From Irineochytrium annulatum (lineage: Eukaryota > Chytridiomycota > Chytridiomycetes > Chytridiales > Chytridiaceae): a DNA stretch of 46,714 nucleotides. The first letter of the stretch is position 1, and every line of letters begins with the position of its first letter. Positions 14,125 through 27,446 of this stretch are shown here, piece after piece. The DNA lies in NCBI GenBank assembly GCA_027600665.1, contig JADGJL010000082.1, forward strand, positions 1 to 46,714, read 5' to 3'. A model generated the notes under the pieces. It saw only the letters and a program-made list of their open reading frames with translations. It did not search any database and was not told where the DNA came from. A program made the translations under genes and the position numbers.

Positions 14125-16962
14125 ATGATCCCCAGCAGCACACCCACTACTATAGTGGTGTCTGCAGTCAATGACACGACGGAGCTAACGGCCGGGTTTG
14201 CCATCTGGTCGACTTTCGCCGCGGACCTGCGCCAAGTCATCCGGGGTTCAGCATTGGGCATCCCGGCAGGCCTTTTCGACGACACGGGTTCGACGGATGC
14301 CTCCGCGGTCTACCAAGCCTACGGGGGACCAATGTCATTCGTCATGTTCCTGTTTTTCGCGGTGCTTGGGGTGGTTGCGTCATACCTGGTCGTGTGCATG
14401 TGCTGCTTGCAAAGGAGTCGAAGGAAGAAAGTGCACAAGAAGTGGTGGAAGACCATTGCGATGCAGGCGTTGCTGGCTTCCGGAACTTTATCTATGACGT
14501 GGGCTTTCGTGCCACTGTGTATTATCTAATGCGCGTATCGTAGGGTTGCTTTCATTTCTGGAATTGAAAGCAACACCATGACTACCAACTTTATTCTCAA
14601 CCTACAGCCGCTGATAGTCAACACTGTGAATAACACCGCGACGATTTTGTCTACGATTTCGTCATCCGTCAATGTCAGCATTGATGCAATCGAAACCGCG
14701 ATCATAAATCAAATTGGATCAGTGAAAAGTGCTGTCAGCACGTCCAGTTTGTCGTCAGTGGGTGTATCGGCGGCCGGATTTGGACCTGGATACACGCTCG
14801 CGGTTGATCTTGCGCAGTCGAATGCTATGGTGCAAAACATTTCAACATCAGTGAACCTGTTGAATTCAACAATAGCTAGTCTGCTGACTCAGGCACAGTC
14901 CTTATTGTCCGAGATTCAACTTTTGAATGTTGCGGTTTCGACCATGAATTCTGACATCGTGGCACCATCTGGGTCATACCGCCTGAGCCCTGCCTTATCT
15001 CTTGCGCTTAATCCCGGGATAGCAATTAACGCATCCGTTGTAACGCTGTCTCTGCTGCAGAAAACAAACTGGACTGAGTTGAACTTCGCGGCGTTTACGC
15101 AAGCTTCGAACCAGCTTATCTCTATTTTGGCAAACATCTCTAGCGCCGTCTCGACAACGTTGGACGCAAAGATATCTGTCGCGACCATTAATAGCCTGTC
15201 GGTGTACATGCCTTATGATCAGGCGGTCAAGGCCGAGGCCGTGACTGGGTTTGAGCACTTCACCTACTCCTTGTCCAACGCGACGACGTTTATCAACACC
15301 CTCTATAACACGAGCCCCAACTTGATGAACCTGAATAAAGACAGAGAGGGATTCATGTTTTTCCTCTACGTCATTGGACTCATTATCGGTGCGACGGTTG
15401 TCGCGCTGACGATATTAAGGGCGCCGCCATTCTTGAAAGGGTACTTGCTTTCATCTTCTTTGGCGTTACTAATATGTGTGAAGGATATTTGTATTCGTGG
15501 CACTGGCAACGGTCATTTTCTTGGCGCTGGCAATCATCTTCTTTATGATAGCCCTCGTACTAGGAGACGGTTCGAATGATCTTTGTCACAAAATCTAACG
15601 CATAGCAACAGTATGCAACACAGCCACAAGCGCAGCTGTGTCATACAACGACACCGGACTTGCCAATACGCCTTTCGACTATGCACCGAAATTCTTCTAT
15701 TATCGCCAAACTGAATGCGTCGCCACCGACGTCGGCTTGGTGCAGTTCGCGTCCTCACTGGGATTGATGAATGCGACCGTTGGAAACATAACGTGGAGTG
15801 TTCAACCTATCATCCAAAGTTTCAACTTCACCACACTTGGTTACCTCAACAACAGGTTCGTGCTCACGTTATATCGATTCAGCATCTCATTTTTGCAGCG
15901 ACATTGTTCCCAACAAGGTAGCCGCCGTGATAGGAGGTGACCCCTTCAGCAGATCTATTTCTGCGTTCGAAGCCGGCCCCACATATGGATATTTCAACAC
16001 TCTGCACAACATATCCTTCGCTGCATCATTAGCCTCCGTCTATAATCTGTTGACCTCCAACGATAACTTGATGGCCGACTTAAACGCCTCGCCAACTTCG
16101 CTCAATACACCGCCGTGGATTGCTGTCGTGAGCGGGACTGTTACGTACAAGGACGTTTCAACTTCAAAGTTTTCTAGTTACTCGCAAAGCGTCGCAACGA
16201 TCTCAACGAAGCTGCTGAGCGAGATTGGGAACTATTCTTTCCAATTAAGCAATGCTTACGCGCTCGCCAAGACGATACAAAACATGTCACATGCGTTAGA
16301 GGTATTGTTGTTACATTTAATCTGGATTAAACACATTTGTAGACCAACCAAGTATCGATCTCGCAGTATTACAACAAAACGATGGCCATAGTGTCGCAGT
16401 TTGCGACGAACGCAAGCACCTCCCTCTCAAAGAGCGCGAAGGCGATCAAGCCGGCCATCATGTCGAATGTGACCACAATTCAGACCGCTTTAGACCACTC
16501 TCTGCCTTGCTCCACCCTTGCGCAGAACTCTCTTGCGGTCCAATCTTCATTGTGCACAAAGCTAATGTAAGTAATTGCTTCAGAGTCAAGCTGGCTCATA
16601 CGTCGTAGACCGGCGCTTGATGGCACCTGGCTGTCGCTTCTCGTGACAGGAATCAGTCTTTTTCTCTATATCATCTTCTACGGCTGCATCACAAACCGCC
16701 TAGCCCATCGTCGAGGTCGGCGAACCTCCGTAGCGCCCAAAGGGAGTCCCGTGAAACCGCCTAAATTCACTCCAACGGATGACGTGAGACTCAAGTCGCT
16801 TTACTGTTTATTAACTAGTTCGTGCAGCGACGGGTCTACCCCGAGGAAATACCCAATGACGACATGGTGCAAGAATCAGCCATACTAGAAGGGGATCCCA
16901 GTGAATACGCAGACCCAATCGGATCGGTGCCTCTGTCGAACTCTCGGCCCACTAGTGTTTGA
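14125..16962 (+). CDS. prominin-like pentaspan membrane glycoprotein
   Basis: Eight exons (14125-14498, 14544-15440, 15484-15569, 15612-15855, 15899-16301, 16343-16566, 16609-16783, 16828-16962) sum to 2,538 nt, giving 845 residues; human prominin-1 has 865. Layout matches prominins: extracellular N-terminus; TM1 (FVMFLFFAVLGVVASYLVVC) running into a cytoplasmic Cys/basic patch (CMCCLQRSRRKK); TM2; a first Ser/Thr/Asn-rich extracellular loop of about 250 residues with many N-glycosylation sequons; TM3 (FFLYVIGLIIGATVVALTIL) and TM4 (VFVALATVIFLALAIIFF); a second loop starting VCNT; TM5 (LLVTGISLFLYIIFYG); and a cytoplasmic tail ending RPTSV. Prominins mark membrane protrusions and cilia. Primary sequence is diverged, so the call rests on topology, length and the Cys patch. 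No N-terminal signal peptide is visible. Introns are 41-45 nt. Confidence 0.82.
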
Positions 16963-17208
16963 ACGTGCCTCATACCGTCATCCGCCCATAGCCTATAATG
17001 GCCTCTTTTGAAAGTTCCAAGTTATACTATGCATCATTTGGCATATATCCTAATACACGCTCCCTGATTTTGGCGTTCAATTTGCTTGCAAGGCGCATCA
17101 ACTTAATCCGGCAGCGGAAAAGCGACGAAGACATTCATCGCGGCCAAGGATTGCCATTATGTGAACAACCCGTGCTCCAACCTGCGCGAGATTGTTAATT
17201 TCGTTGCC

Positions 17209-19104
<1,896 letters not shown>

Positions 19105-19678
19105 ATGCACAACGCCATCATCAGCCTCGGAACGGACATCGTTCACTTACCGCGGATCCTCTCGTTGCTGAGCCGAAAATGTCCTACGCGCTTCGCCGCG
19201 GCAATCTTCAGCCCGGAAGAAACGCGAGAGTTCAAAGCCAGATTTCAACATACAGCAGATCTGGCGACTCCACTGGCCAGCTACCCCAACGTATCGTTCG
19301 CCGAGCTGCCCGCGTCTCAAAGAAAGCTGGTGACTTTCTTTGGCGGAAGATGGGCGCTCAAGGAAGCCGCCTTTAAGGGTCTCTATCCGCGATACCATCT
19401 GGAGTGGAAACAAGTCACAGTTAGCAGCGACGTGCGAGGTAAAACGCGACGCGACTGGTCCTAGCCGGCTAATACATCTACAGGAAAGCCTCAACTAATA
19501 CTCCCCAGCAACATAACAAACGATGGTAAGTCTACTTCAAGGATTCACTCGCATAACTTGCATAGGCATATCATCGCACGTGTCAGTATCGCATGACGGG
19601 GAATACGCTACAGCTACGGCTGTGTTCACCACTACCACCAGTCGATCACCAGCAACATCGGATACACAATGCAGATGA
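19105..19678 (+). CDS. PPT2: holo-[acyl-carrier-protein] synthase (AcpS/Ppt2 type)
   Basis: Transfers 4'-phosphopantetheine from CoA to the serine of mitochondrial acyl carrier protein. Exons 19105-19438, 19484-19525 and 19566-19678 give 162 residues. The AcpS signature is complete: ISLGTDIVHLPRI near the start with the metal-binding Asp, FFGGRWALKEAAFKG with the catalytic-region Glu/Lys, and SVSHDGEYATATAV near the end. ATG 19105 fits the short form; an in-frame ATG at 19051 would add 18 residues and could supply a mitochondrial presequence but would overlap the divergent GluRS start. Introns are 45 and 40 nt. The last 47 nt of the coding region overlap the Ted1-like gene on the other strand. 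The protein is short, with a Thr/Ser-rich tail. Confidence 0.9.
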
Positions 19679-21457
19679 CGGCGAGGCATTCCGCAATATA
19701 CCCCAGCACCAACCTCCACATGTTCCAATCCCTCAAGATAAACCCCGGTCTCTCGAGGCCTTCCGCGATCTCCTTCTCCTCATCGTCGGCGTCCCGATCG
19801 GGGCGAAACATCGGAATCTCCACATAAGTCTTCGAAGATGCCTTTACCGTTCGAATTGAGACACCGACCGCGCCAATCATCGTTAAGGCGAGCAGGGCTA
19901 TATACCATGTGTAGATTCGGATTTGTGGGGGGACGGCGCATTTGCCGATTGAAATCCCATCGGCGCCTAGGTGGCTAGGTGATAAAGAGAGAACCGCGAA
20001 GCCGGGGAAGTGGTTCCCCTGTAGCCACGAGAAAGTCGCAATGGAGTGCTAATAAACCGTTCAATCAAATCAAAAGGTGACGGGAGGTGGCTTCGAACAT
20101 ACCTCTACCGCGGAAATACCCTTGACTTCATGCGTGTACACGCCTGCATCAAATAGCGCACATCAGGTTATGCAATGGTGCAAAGCAACCTACAGTCATC
20201 ATGGTCGTCTCCAGACAATATCAACGTTGGCCGGATTGTTTCGATCAAATAGTTTGATATTTCTTCCGTAATCAAGTCTGAAAGTAAAACTCTGATTACT
20301 TCTGTGTAGACTTGACGCCGTGCTTACTTTGATACTGGTATCCCGCACCTTGACGAAGGAGCGGCTTATTTCTTAATTTTCCGCATTTTGAGTCGCGTGG
20401 CCGATATAGGGGCACGTGAGTGAGCAGAATTCGTGGTAGGGGATTCTCTACTCATCGTCAAAAAAACAAGATGCGGACACAAGGTTCATACCATAAGCAA
20501 GGTAGTTTTGAAGGAATTCGTCGGCAATTTGGAAGTGGGTCGCGTTAGGTACGTAACCACTCAAGCTTAACGTGTCGATTGCCAAGATCGTGTGGTTGGC
20601 GATCGTGATGTTAAAGTTGTTTGGACCGAACGTTTTGGTGAACCGATTGTAAGCAAAGGGTAGCACTGTAGCGTGTTAATCCCAAACGCAACATAAATGT
20701 TTTACCGTTGCGTCCAAACCCGATATCGTGATTGCCTGCTATATAGTAGTATGGCCTCCCGTCCTCACTGGGGAATATTCGTCGAAATCTCGCCAACTCT
20801 ATGTTGAACCTGACAAGCTGTAAGGTTTGATTACTTCGGACTGTGTCAAACGTGCGTTTATCCTTCCATTCCCTCCCTCCGTCCATAAGATCGCCAAGGA
20901 AAATCACGGCGTCTGGCTTAAGATAGTATCCCTGCAGCCTAAAGTTTCTCTTCATGTAAATATCGGAGTAGAATTCCGTCAGGGAGAGAACAAAGCCCTA
21001 AAACTCCGTTAAGACCAACTCCAAAAGGAAAGAAAACCACCTTCTTTTGACGATACGAGTATGCATCCGTAAGTTGCGGATCCGCGATGATGGCTATTCT
21101 CGTTGCGGAAGCAGAGCCGGTTGGCCACCGGCATGATAGCATGTAGATGCGAGCGATAGCGAACTCAAAGAAAAGTAGGTTGCAAGTCCAGATGACAATG
21201 AACGGGTTGTGTATTGACAGCTTGACTATGCTTCGAGCACACGCGCCGGGGAGCTTTTTCAGAAGGGCAAGGGCCGCGGAGAAGACCAGAGTGGTGGTCC
21301 CTCGCTCGGACCGCCATGGCTCCATTTCCTGCGGTGATCCCCGCTCAGTCACTGATGTAAGGGAGTTGCGCCGGCGAATGTTGGGCAATGATGGTCGTTG
21401 GGACGAAGGAGTGAGATTCAAGCCCGGGCGATAGCTGACTTTCAAGCCAGCCTCCAA
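19632..21457 (-). CDS. TED1: Ted1/Cdc1/PGAP5-like metallophosphoesterase
   Basis: Membrane phosphoesterase that removes an ethanolamine phosphate side branch from GPI anchors in the ER, helping exit of GPI proteins. The N-terminal exon has a Ser/Arg-rich cytosolic segment, a membrane helix around [20 protein letters not shown], then the catalytic domain: [66 protein letters not shown] and the family tail [17 protein letters not shown]. Two C-terminal membrane helices follow ([19 protein letters not shown] and the final stretch ending [11 protein letters not shown]). Metal ligands D, GD, GNHD and H are all present. Introns are about 39-55 nt. Its 3' end overlaps the AcpS reading frame (19632-19678) and its start lies 56 bp from bL36m. 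Confidence 0.92.
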
Positions 21458-21513
21458 GCCAGTTACACTCTTGTCTCATTCCCCTGACCACGAAAAGCAA
21501 CCAGATCTTCGGA

Positions 21514-21762
21514 ATGTTCTGGCGGCCCGCACCGGCGCCCGCGCTGCTCGCCGGCCTCACCACCAACCCTCTCGTCACCACCCTCCACAACAGCCTACTC
21601 GCCATCAGCATCCCAACATCAGCGCATCTCTTCCAAGCACGCGGTTACAAGTACAAGTCGGCGTTGAAGCTTCGGTGTGCCCACTGCTTCTTCTGCAGGA
21701 GGCGGGGAAGGCTACGCGTGATCTGCAAGGAGAATCCGAGGCACAAGCAATGTCAAATATGA
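21514..21762 (+). CDS. RTC6: mitochondrial ribosomal protein bL36m
   Basis: Smallest protein of the mitochondrial large ribosomal subunit. This is an intronless 82-residue reading frame. The N-terminal 40 residues are Ala/Leu/Thr-rich with few acids, consistent with a mitochondrial presequence; the remainder is the bL36 core, [20 protein letters not shown] then [11 protein letters not shown], with the zinc-ribbon Cys-x2-Cys, Cys and His ligands in their usual places. Divergent from the Ted1-like gene (56 bp between starts). An AATAAA at 21857 could end its transcript. Confidence 0.93.
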   Translation: MFWRPAPAPALLAGLTTNPLVTTLHNSLLAISIPTSAHLFQARGYKYKSALKLRCAHCFFCRRRGRLRVICKENPRHKQCQI

Positions 21763-22175
21763 GGAGAGTCTAGGGGATGGAGGGCGAATGTGTTGATGTT
21801 GGACACGTTTGGTTGCGAGAGGAGAGATGTCGTTGCATGGAGGAAGTTAGCGTCGCAATAAAAAAGGCATGCGAAGTGCTACGTGAGCGTTCTAAGTTGA
21901 GCACCTTCATGCAGGGTTGACCACTTAAAGCTGATCCTCCAAAGGCATCTCTCTCTTACAATTCCACCAGGATAGGAGTTACCCAGCTCATTTTTTGTAC
22001 ATGTGTTAAAGATAATGTAGTAGCAGCAAGTTCAGCAGGCTCCGCCATTGCCTATCGCGCCAGCCATCACCAATGCTGAATCGAATTCGCTCACGGCCAT
22101 GCACGTCTCGAGATGGGACTGATGATTTGTTACGAACGCTTTCGTTGGCTGCTTTATTGAAGTTGCTATGCTAGA
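21763..22175. other. convergent intergenic region, 413 bp
   Basis: Holds the 3' UTRs of bL36m and PHB1. AATAAA on the plus strand at 21857-21862 (95 nt after the bL36m stop) is the likely poly(A) signal. No other gene or repeat seen. Confidence 0.5.
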
Positions 22176-23247
22176 CTAATTCACATTGAGGAGCAGCGAG
22201 TTCCCCTTGCCGCCGCCAGGCAAATAAATCACGTTCCGGTTGTTGGCCATCGTCCCTGCAATCTCCTTTGCGGCCTCCAACCGTCGCAGCTCCACAAGAC
22301 CCGGGCCTGCTTTGGCCAGAGCTTTTGAAATCAAGTCCGCTGCGACCGCATCACCCTCAGCGCGAATAACCGCTGCCTGCTTCTCCTGCTCCGCCTTCTC
22401 CACAACGAATCGAGCGCGCTCAGCCTCCTGTTGAGCTAGAAAGAACACTGAGTTAGTATTCGTGTGTCGGTAACATGGGTGACAAAGTAAGCACCAATCT
22501 GCTTCTGCTCGACAGCATGCGTAAACTCCTTCCCAAACGTAAGATGCGTCTAGCATTGAAAGGGGCGTTAGTCCAGTGAAATCACTTGAAGACAATGTCA
22601 ACCCAACGTACGATCGAAACATCCTCCAAAACGATGTTGAACTCCGTTGCTCGCTTGAATAAGTCCTCCCGGATTCTGTTGGACACCTTTTTATCCATGC
22701 ATCAAAGAGAGAAGCCTCAATAACGAGTGCAATAAACCCACCAGCTCCCTCTGTGTGATGAGCTCCCCGGCGTCAAATTGAGCCACGATGGCCTTCAACA
22801 CCTCGTTCCCGATTGACGGCAGCACCCTCTCGTCGTAATCCAACCCCAGATTCTGATACACCACCGGCAGGCTCTCGTACAAGGGCCTATGGAGCACCCT
22901 CAGCGTCAGCGACACCATCTGCATGTCCTTGGAACCCGTGGTGGTCGAGATATTCCGCGGCTTCGTGCGGACGTCGAACATGACCGCGCGCTGGAGCCAG
23001 GGGACGAGGAAGTGCGTGCCCTCGCCAACCGACGTGGGCAGCACGCCGCGTACGCGATCGAATAGCACGGCGCGGTGGCCGGCCTCCACTGTTAGGGAAT
23101 TCGCGCGCGATAAGTGGGAAATGAGGAATAGGGGGAACGGGTAATCGGATCAAGGGACGCACCATTGTACATGGAATACTGAACCCCACTCACGAGGGCT
23201 CCGATGGGAACCGCCCACCGCGCCAGCGACTCCAGAGCGTTGGCCAT
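22176..23247 (-). CDS. PHB1: prohibitin 1
   Basis: With PHB2 it forms the ring complex in the mitochondrial inner membrane that supports protein quality control and cristae. Exon 1 (23247-23163) gives [20 protein letters not shown], the short N-terminal membrane anchor. The SPFH/Band-7 domain follows: [72 protein letters not shown] and [11 protein letters not shown], then [40 protein letters not shown] and a coiled coil [20 protein letters not shown]. The C-terminus ends [19 protein letters not shown], with a small Gly/Lys insert. Introns are about 57-75 nt, one with a good branch site (actaac). Divergent from MAGO, 112 bp between starts. Confidence 0.96.
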
Positions 23248-23359
23248 CACGAAAAGAGGCAAAGGAGCTGGAATGGACGATCAGATACTTTGACAGACCG
23301 GAGGTGAGCGAGTTTGCTGAGACCTGCGCAGCCCTCACACTGACCGCCGGCTCGCAGCT

Positions 23360-24176
23360 ATGGAGTTGGGCAACTTTTACGTTCGATACTAGTGAGTTAT
23401 TTTGATCGACGGCGGAGCATCTGGATTCGGCAGCATGTATTCACGCTCGTGGCAGTGTTGGGCACATGGGCAGGTTCGGGCACGAGTTCCTTGAGTTTGA
23501 GGTAATGGGTGTTTAAACAACATTCATTGTGCATGGGACGCGAATATTGAACCTCGCTGTAGTTTCGACCGGACGGGAAGCTTCGCTACGCCAACAACTC
23601 TAATTACAAGAACGATACCATGATCCGAAAAGAAGGTTCAATTTGGATAGAGACGCGTTGTTTGACCGCATTCGAAGTATTCTGCAGCCTGTCGCTCATG
23701 AAGGAGCTGAAGCGGATTATCGAGGATAGCGAAATTATGAAGTACTGTTTTTATCCTTTTCGTCGTCATTATCATAAGCGAAGTTTAACGGGACTTTAGG
23801 GAAGACGACAAGATCTGGCCGATGCCGGGTCGGGATGGACGGCAGGAGCTTGAGATCGTCATGGGCGAGGAGCATATTTCGTTCACGGTACTTTTTCCAT
23901 TTTTACTGATGTACTTTCCCCGCTTCTCTATTGTTCTTAAGATGAAATTGAAGTGTAGATCTAATATCTAAGCTACTATAGACCGCCAAAATTGGATCTC
24001 TGATTGATGTGCAGGGGAGCAAGGACCCTGAGGGGCTACGGGTGTTCTACTACCTTATTCAAGACCTAAAATGTCTCGTCTTCTCGCTAATCTCCCTCCA
24101 CTTCAAGGTGCGTACCATAATTGCGCCCGCAACTGGAAACTAATGCATGTGTATGTGACAGATCAAACCTATTTAA
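23360..24176 (+). CDS. MAGO: Mago nashi, exon junction complex core
   Basis: Mago binds Y14 and locks eIF4A3 on spliced mRNA in the exon junction complex. Seven exons (23360-23391, 23456-23501, 23563-23635, 23678-23741, 23800-23887, 23982-24107, 24162-24176) sum to 444 nt, giving 147 residues; human MAGOH has 146. Sequence is nearly canonical: [96 protein letters not shown] and the terminal FKIKPI. The last exon encodes only IKPI plus the stop. Six introns (42-94 nt) in such a short gene are notable given the product's role in splicing-linked mRNA marking. Confidence 0.97.
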
Positions 24177-24458
24177 ATGAGAGTTAATAGTGAAGGGTGA
24201 CTTGTGTAGAAAGAAGGGGTTTTGCAGCTACTTACCCCATCGGTTAATTAATGTCGTCTTGTTGCATAAAGAGATTGTAACGATCCAAATGAGCCCTCGA
24301 GTCTCCCAGTTGTCCCACACCATTTCGAACCCGCGGTTATGAGAGGAGGCAGGTGCTTCGCCGCGGCACTGGGATAGCTCCGGGATTTTGTTGGGGAACT
24401 GCGTTGACTTCGGAGGTTGGGGATGAGGTGGGGGAAGCGGATAATTTCGGCAACGTCC

Positions 24459-25230
24459 CTAGTGCGCGCTCGGAAGGGGTAAGTGGCGGTGGCTGGCGCG
24501 GGCTTTGTCCGTCCTGACGGTGCTCTCGTTATAAGGATATGTGTTGAGGGTATGAAAAAGGCGTACGAGCGAACGACTAAACGGGCTGGTTAGCTTGTTA
24601 TGCACGAAAGACCCCTCACAATCTGTTACGCGATAGTGCTTGGCAAGGAAAGCTATAAGGCGTGGAGACGGTCTATCGTAAGCAAGGTGTATGGGAGAGG
24701 CACCCTCAGCGATCAGCATGTGGTCAAAAAGCTTCTTTCCGTAGCCTGACACGCGATTCAGACACACCACCATCCCAGTAAACGACTGACCTGTTCGCTG
24801 CAGAGGGTCGTGGACGTAAAAGTCCAAAACGCATAACGGCGAGATCTGAGTCTGGCTCCCGTCATCATCCTGGCACGCGGAGACTTATTAGAGGCGTGCT
24901 GCAAGTAGAAGCGCTCACCGTAATAAACAGATTCTTGACACCCATTTTCAAAAGCCCGATAACTTGATACGACTCGGAGTCGTCCCTCAGGCGTTTGAGC
25001 AAGTACACCCGCTGGGACTCATTGCTTAAAAGCCTCTGGTAGCTAGTGACAGGGGCTCTCAGCCCTTGCGCCTGCATCGTCTGTCAGCTCCAATTATAGG
25101 TCTATCACACCTTCGCACTCGCCACGCCCAAATCATCGATGCTCTCGCGGTACTCATGGCTCAAGCCGGCATCTGTAATGCAAATGAACTGCAGTTCGAC
25201 AGCGATCTGGGGGTTGCTCTCTTCCATCAT
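24459..25230 (-). CDS. ATAT1: alpha-tubulin N-acetyltransferase (ATAT/MEC-17)
   Basis: Acetylates Lys40 of alpha-tubulin inside the microtubule lumen, a mark of stable and axonemal microtubules. The family fold is clear: YRESIDDLGVASAKAQGL, RVYLLKRL, VIGLLKMGVKNLFIT, the catalytic Cys in PLCVLDFYVHDPLQRTG, the acetyl-CoA loop QRTGYGKKLFDHML, and the catalytic Asp in IHLAYDRPSPRLIAFLAKHY. These Cys and Asp correspond to C120 and D157 of the human enzyme. Introns follow AK, FIT and RTG. The start is uncertain: a Met pair at 25230/25227 is used here, but the frame stays open upstream toward 25300 without an ATG, so an upstream exon is possible and would overlap the divergent gene. The C-terminus after KHYR is not family-like, and another intron may join a longer Ser/Arg/Pro-rich tail ending near 24250. 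Confidence 0.88.
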
Positions 25231-25286
25231 GTCATGAATGACCCTAGATCGCACGGATGTCAACTCTTCAGCTGAGTCTGAATCCA

Positions 25287-27446
25287 ATGAGCGAGGTCCT
25301 TCGCCTCCTCAACTTGGCGAGCCGGCCCGAGGGAGCGGCGCGAACCCTTCCGCCCGTAGACCACGACGTCGCTCGTAATGTGATCACGGTGCTGCTGGAG
25401 AGACATTATGGGGACCAGGAGCTGCTGGATATGGTCAAGATGATGCTCAGTGGCTCGGGTGAGACCGCTTCGCATCCGTCGTGGCGCGCCCACTCACGCG
25501 TTGTAATTACTATGCAATTCAGCAGAGCTACTCTTTGACCTGATGCCAGTGTTGGAGAAGCTTGGCGACGCGACTGGGCCTCAGCTAAATCACGACACTG
25601 CGGAAATGCCGCGCTTGACTTCGCAGAATGTCAGTTGAATCCCCACGTACTTCACGTTATTAAAATGGACAACAGCCTGTGCTTAAACTCGAACGGGAGA
25701 GGCGTGCTCACAATATCCTTAAGCGCGAAATGTCAGCGCTCGAAGAGAGTTATGCAGCCGCGACGGAGAGGAACACGACGCTTGAGAAGGAAATACAAAA
25801 CTTCAGACAGCTTTGCGAAATGCAGGGCAATCAAATCCAGAGTCAGGCCAAGACGATAACCGAATACGAGGCCGACGTGGTACCTTGCGTAATGACGATA
25901 AAACGCTAAACTGCGCAAGCGAAGCTTAACCCTTAGGGTGAGGAAGTCAAAGGAGCTTCTTGCCACTGTGAAGAAAGAGCAGTCCACGACAGCTGCATTA
26001 TATAAAGACAACATATCGTTTATGAAGAGCATCATGCAAGATGTCGGCCCCATTTGAAAACGGCGTGGTAGCTAACGGACATTAGCAAGGGTTCAGCAGA
26101 TCGCGGGCATTCTCGTCGGAAGATCTTATCCGGGGCATTCTGCAAGCAGTTCCTTATCCTATGGACATAATCGACCAATTGACTGCATACACCGACCGCT
26201 TTGAACTCGAATACACCCAACTAGAAAGAACGAAAACTGTGCTGGAGGCGTGAGTGCAATGAGAGCCGGTGCCTGTGCTAAAGTGACGTAGAGAATTACT
26301 CGAGCTGAAAGGCAACGGCGCCGTAAGCAGCGACGAGTATGCCCGAATGTGAGTTTTCACTCGCTGTGATGGTCTTTAATGCTTGTTTAAAGACGCGGCG
26401 AGCTGTCTGTATCTCGAAGGACGGTTAAGATGACGGAAATGGAGCTCCAAAACGTTCTCCACGAAATGCAGGATTGCAAGAGGCAGTGTGCGGACCTGGT
26501 ATTTGAAGGTTTCTTTTGACGGAGGGCTGATACGCTGAAGAAACGGGAGTGCGACATCCAAAAGGTGGACTTGAAGCGCTTTCAGGAAATAAGTACTAGG
26601 CTGCGAGAGGACTGTAAGGAGAAGGTATGTGTTGTCGCGTCATCTCTTTTGCTAACGACAATATGAAGGTAAAATCTATGGGTGAGTTTACAAATCAGTT
26701 GAAACAATTGGAAAGCGACAACGCTTCACTGTTAGGAAAGATTAAGTCGTCGCAGTACGTTTGACTCCCGCGTATTGTTTTACCTATTTTTGCCCAGGTC
26801 TACTGAGTATCATAAAACGAAGCTGATCAAAGATCTTCGGGGGAAGATCAGCGATCTTATATCCGAGCTCACGCCTTTGCGGAAGCAAGTCGAGCAATTT
26901 AACGTGATCAAGGAAACTAACGCACGGCTGAAAGCCGAAGTCGAGAGGAAGATAAACGAAATTCAACGGCTAAAGGGTGTTGTAAACAACTTGGAAGAGG
27001 TAAACCGCTCATTTTGCAACAGGCCCTTACTCTAGCATTGCTTAAAAGACCACAAGCATGCTTTCCATGAAGCTATCGGAGACTGAGCGCCAAAAGACGT
27101 CGGCAGTGGATTCGGCGCGGGTCCTTAGTCATTCCCGCGCCAGATTCCAAAAATCATTAGAGGAAGCCCAAAAGAGGATTGAGGATCTGGAGAAATTGAT
27201 GGCGTCTGCAGTCAACAGCATCACGCAACGATCACTTGCTGAAAAAACGCATCAAATGCCGATGGTCGACGAAATTGCCGGCATTGCTCACACTGCGGAA
27301 TACCACGCTATGTCGCATGAAGTGGCAGAAAGGGCTGACCAAATTGCCAAGAGCGTAAGTGCCGTTTCAACTATCTACCTTTAAAGAACGCTTTATTTCA
27401 GTTCCTTCGCGTTGGTTTCGAGCAAATGATGGCGATCACGACATAG
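25287..27446 (+). CDS. coiled-coil protein, divergent from ATAT
   Basis: At least 11 small exons. A short helical N-terminus (MSEVLRLLNLASRP, then ITVLLERHYGDQELLDMVKM, then LFDLMPVLEKLGDATG) is followed by almost continuous coiled coil: KLERERRAHNILKREMSAL, then RNTTLEKEIQNFRQLCEMQG, then KRQCADL, then LIKDLRGKISDLISELTPLR, then ERKINEIQRLKGVVNNLEE, then FQKSLEEAQKRIEDLEKLMA. It ends FLRVGFEQMMAITT. Introns are 40-60 nt. The architecture resembles centrosomal or basal-body coiled-coil proteins (CEP135/TSGA10-like in style), but I see no diagnostic motif, so that is only suggested by the neighbouring tubulin acetyltransferase. Its ATG is within 60 bp of the ATAT start, and its stop (TAG 27444-27446) directly abuts the stop of DAL3. 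Confidence 0.75.

Noticed and set aside
24310..24340. tRNA T-loop-like ggttcgaaa on the minus strand
   Set aside because: The flanking bases do not pair as a T stem and no acceptor or anticodon arm is seen.
25926..25942. telomere-like ttaacccttaggg
   Set aside because: A single short occurrence inside the coiled-coil gene, not a repeat array.
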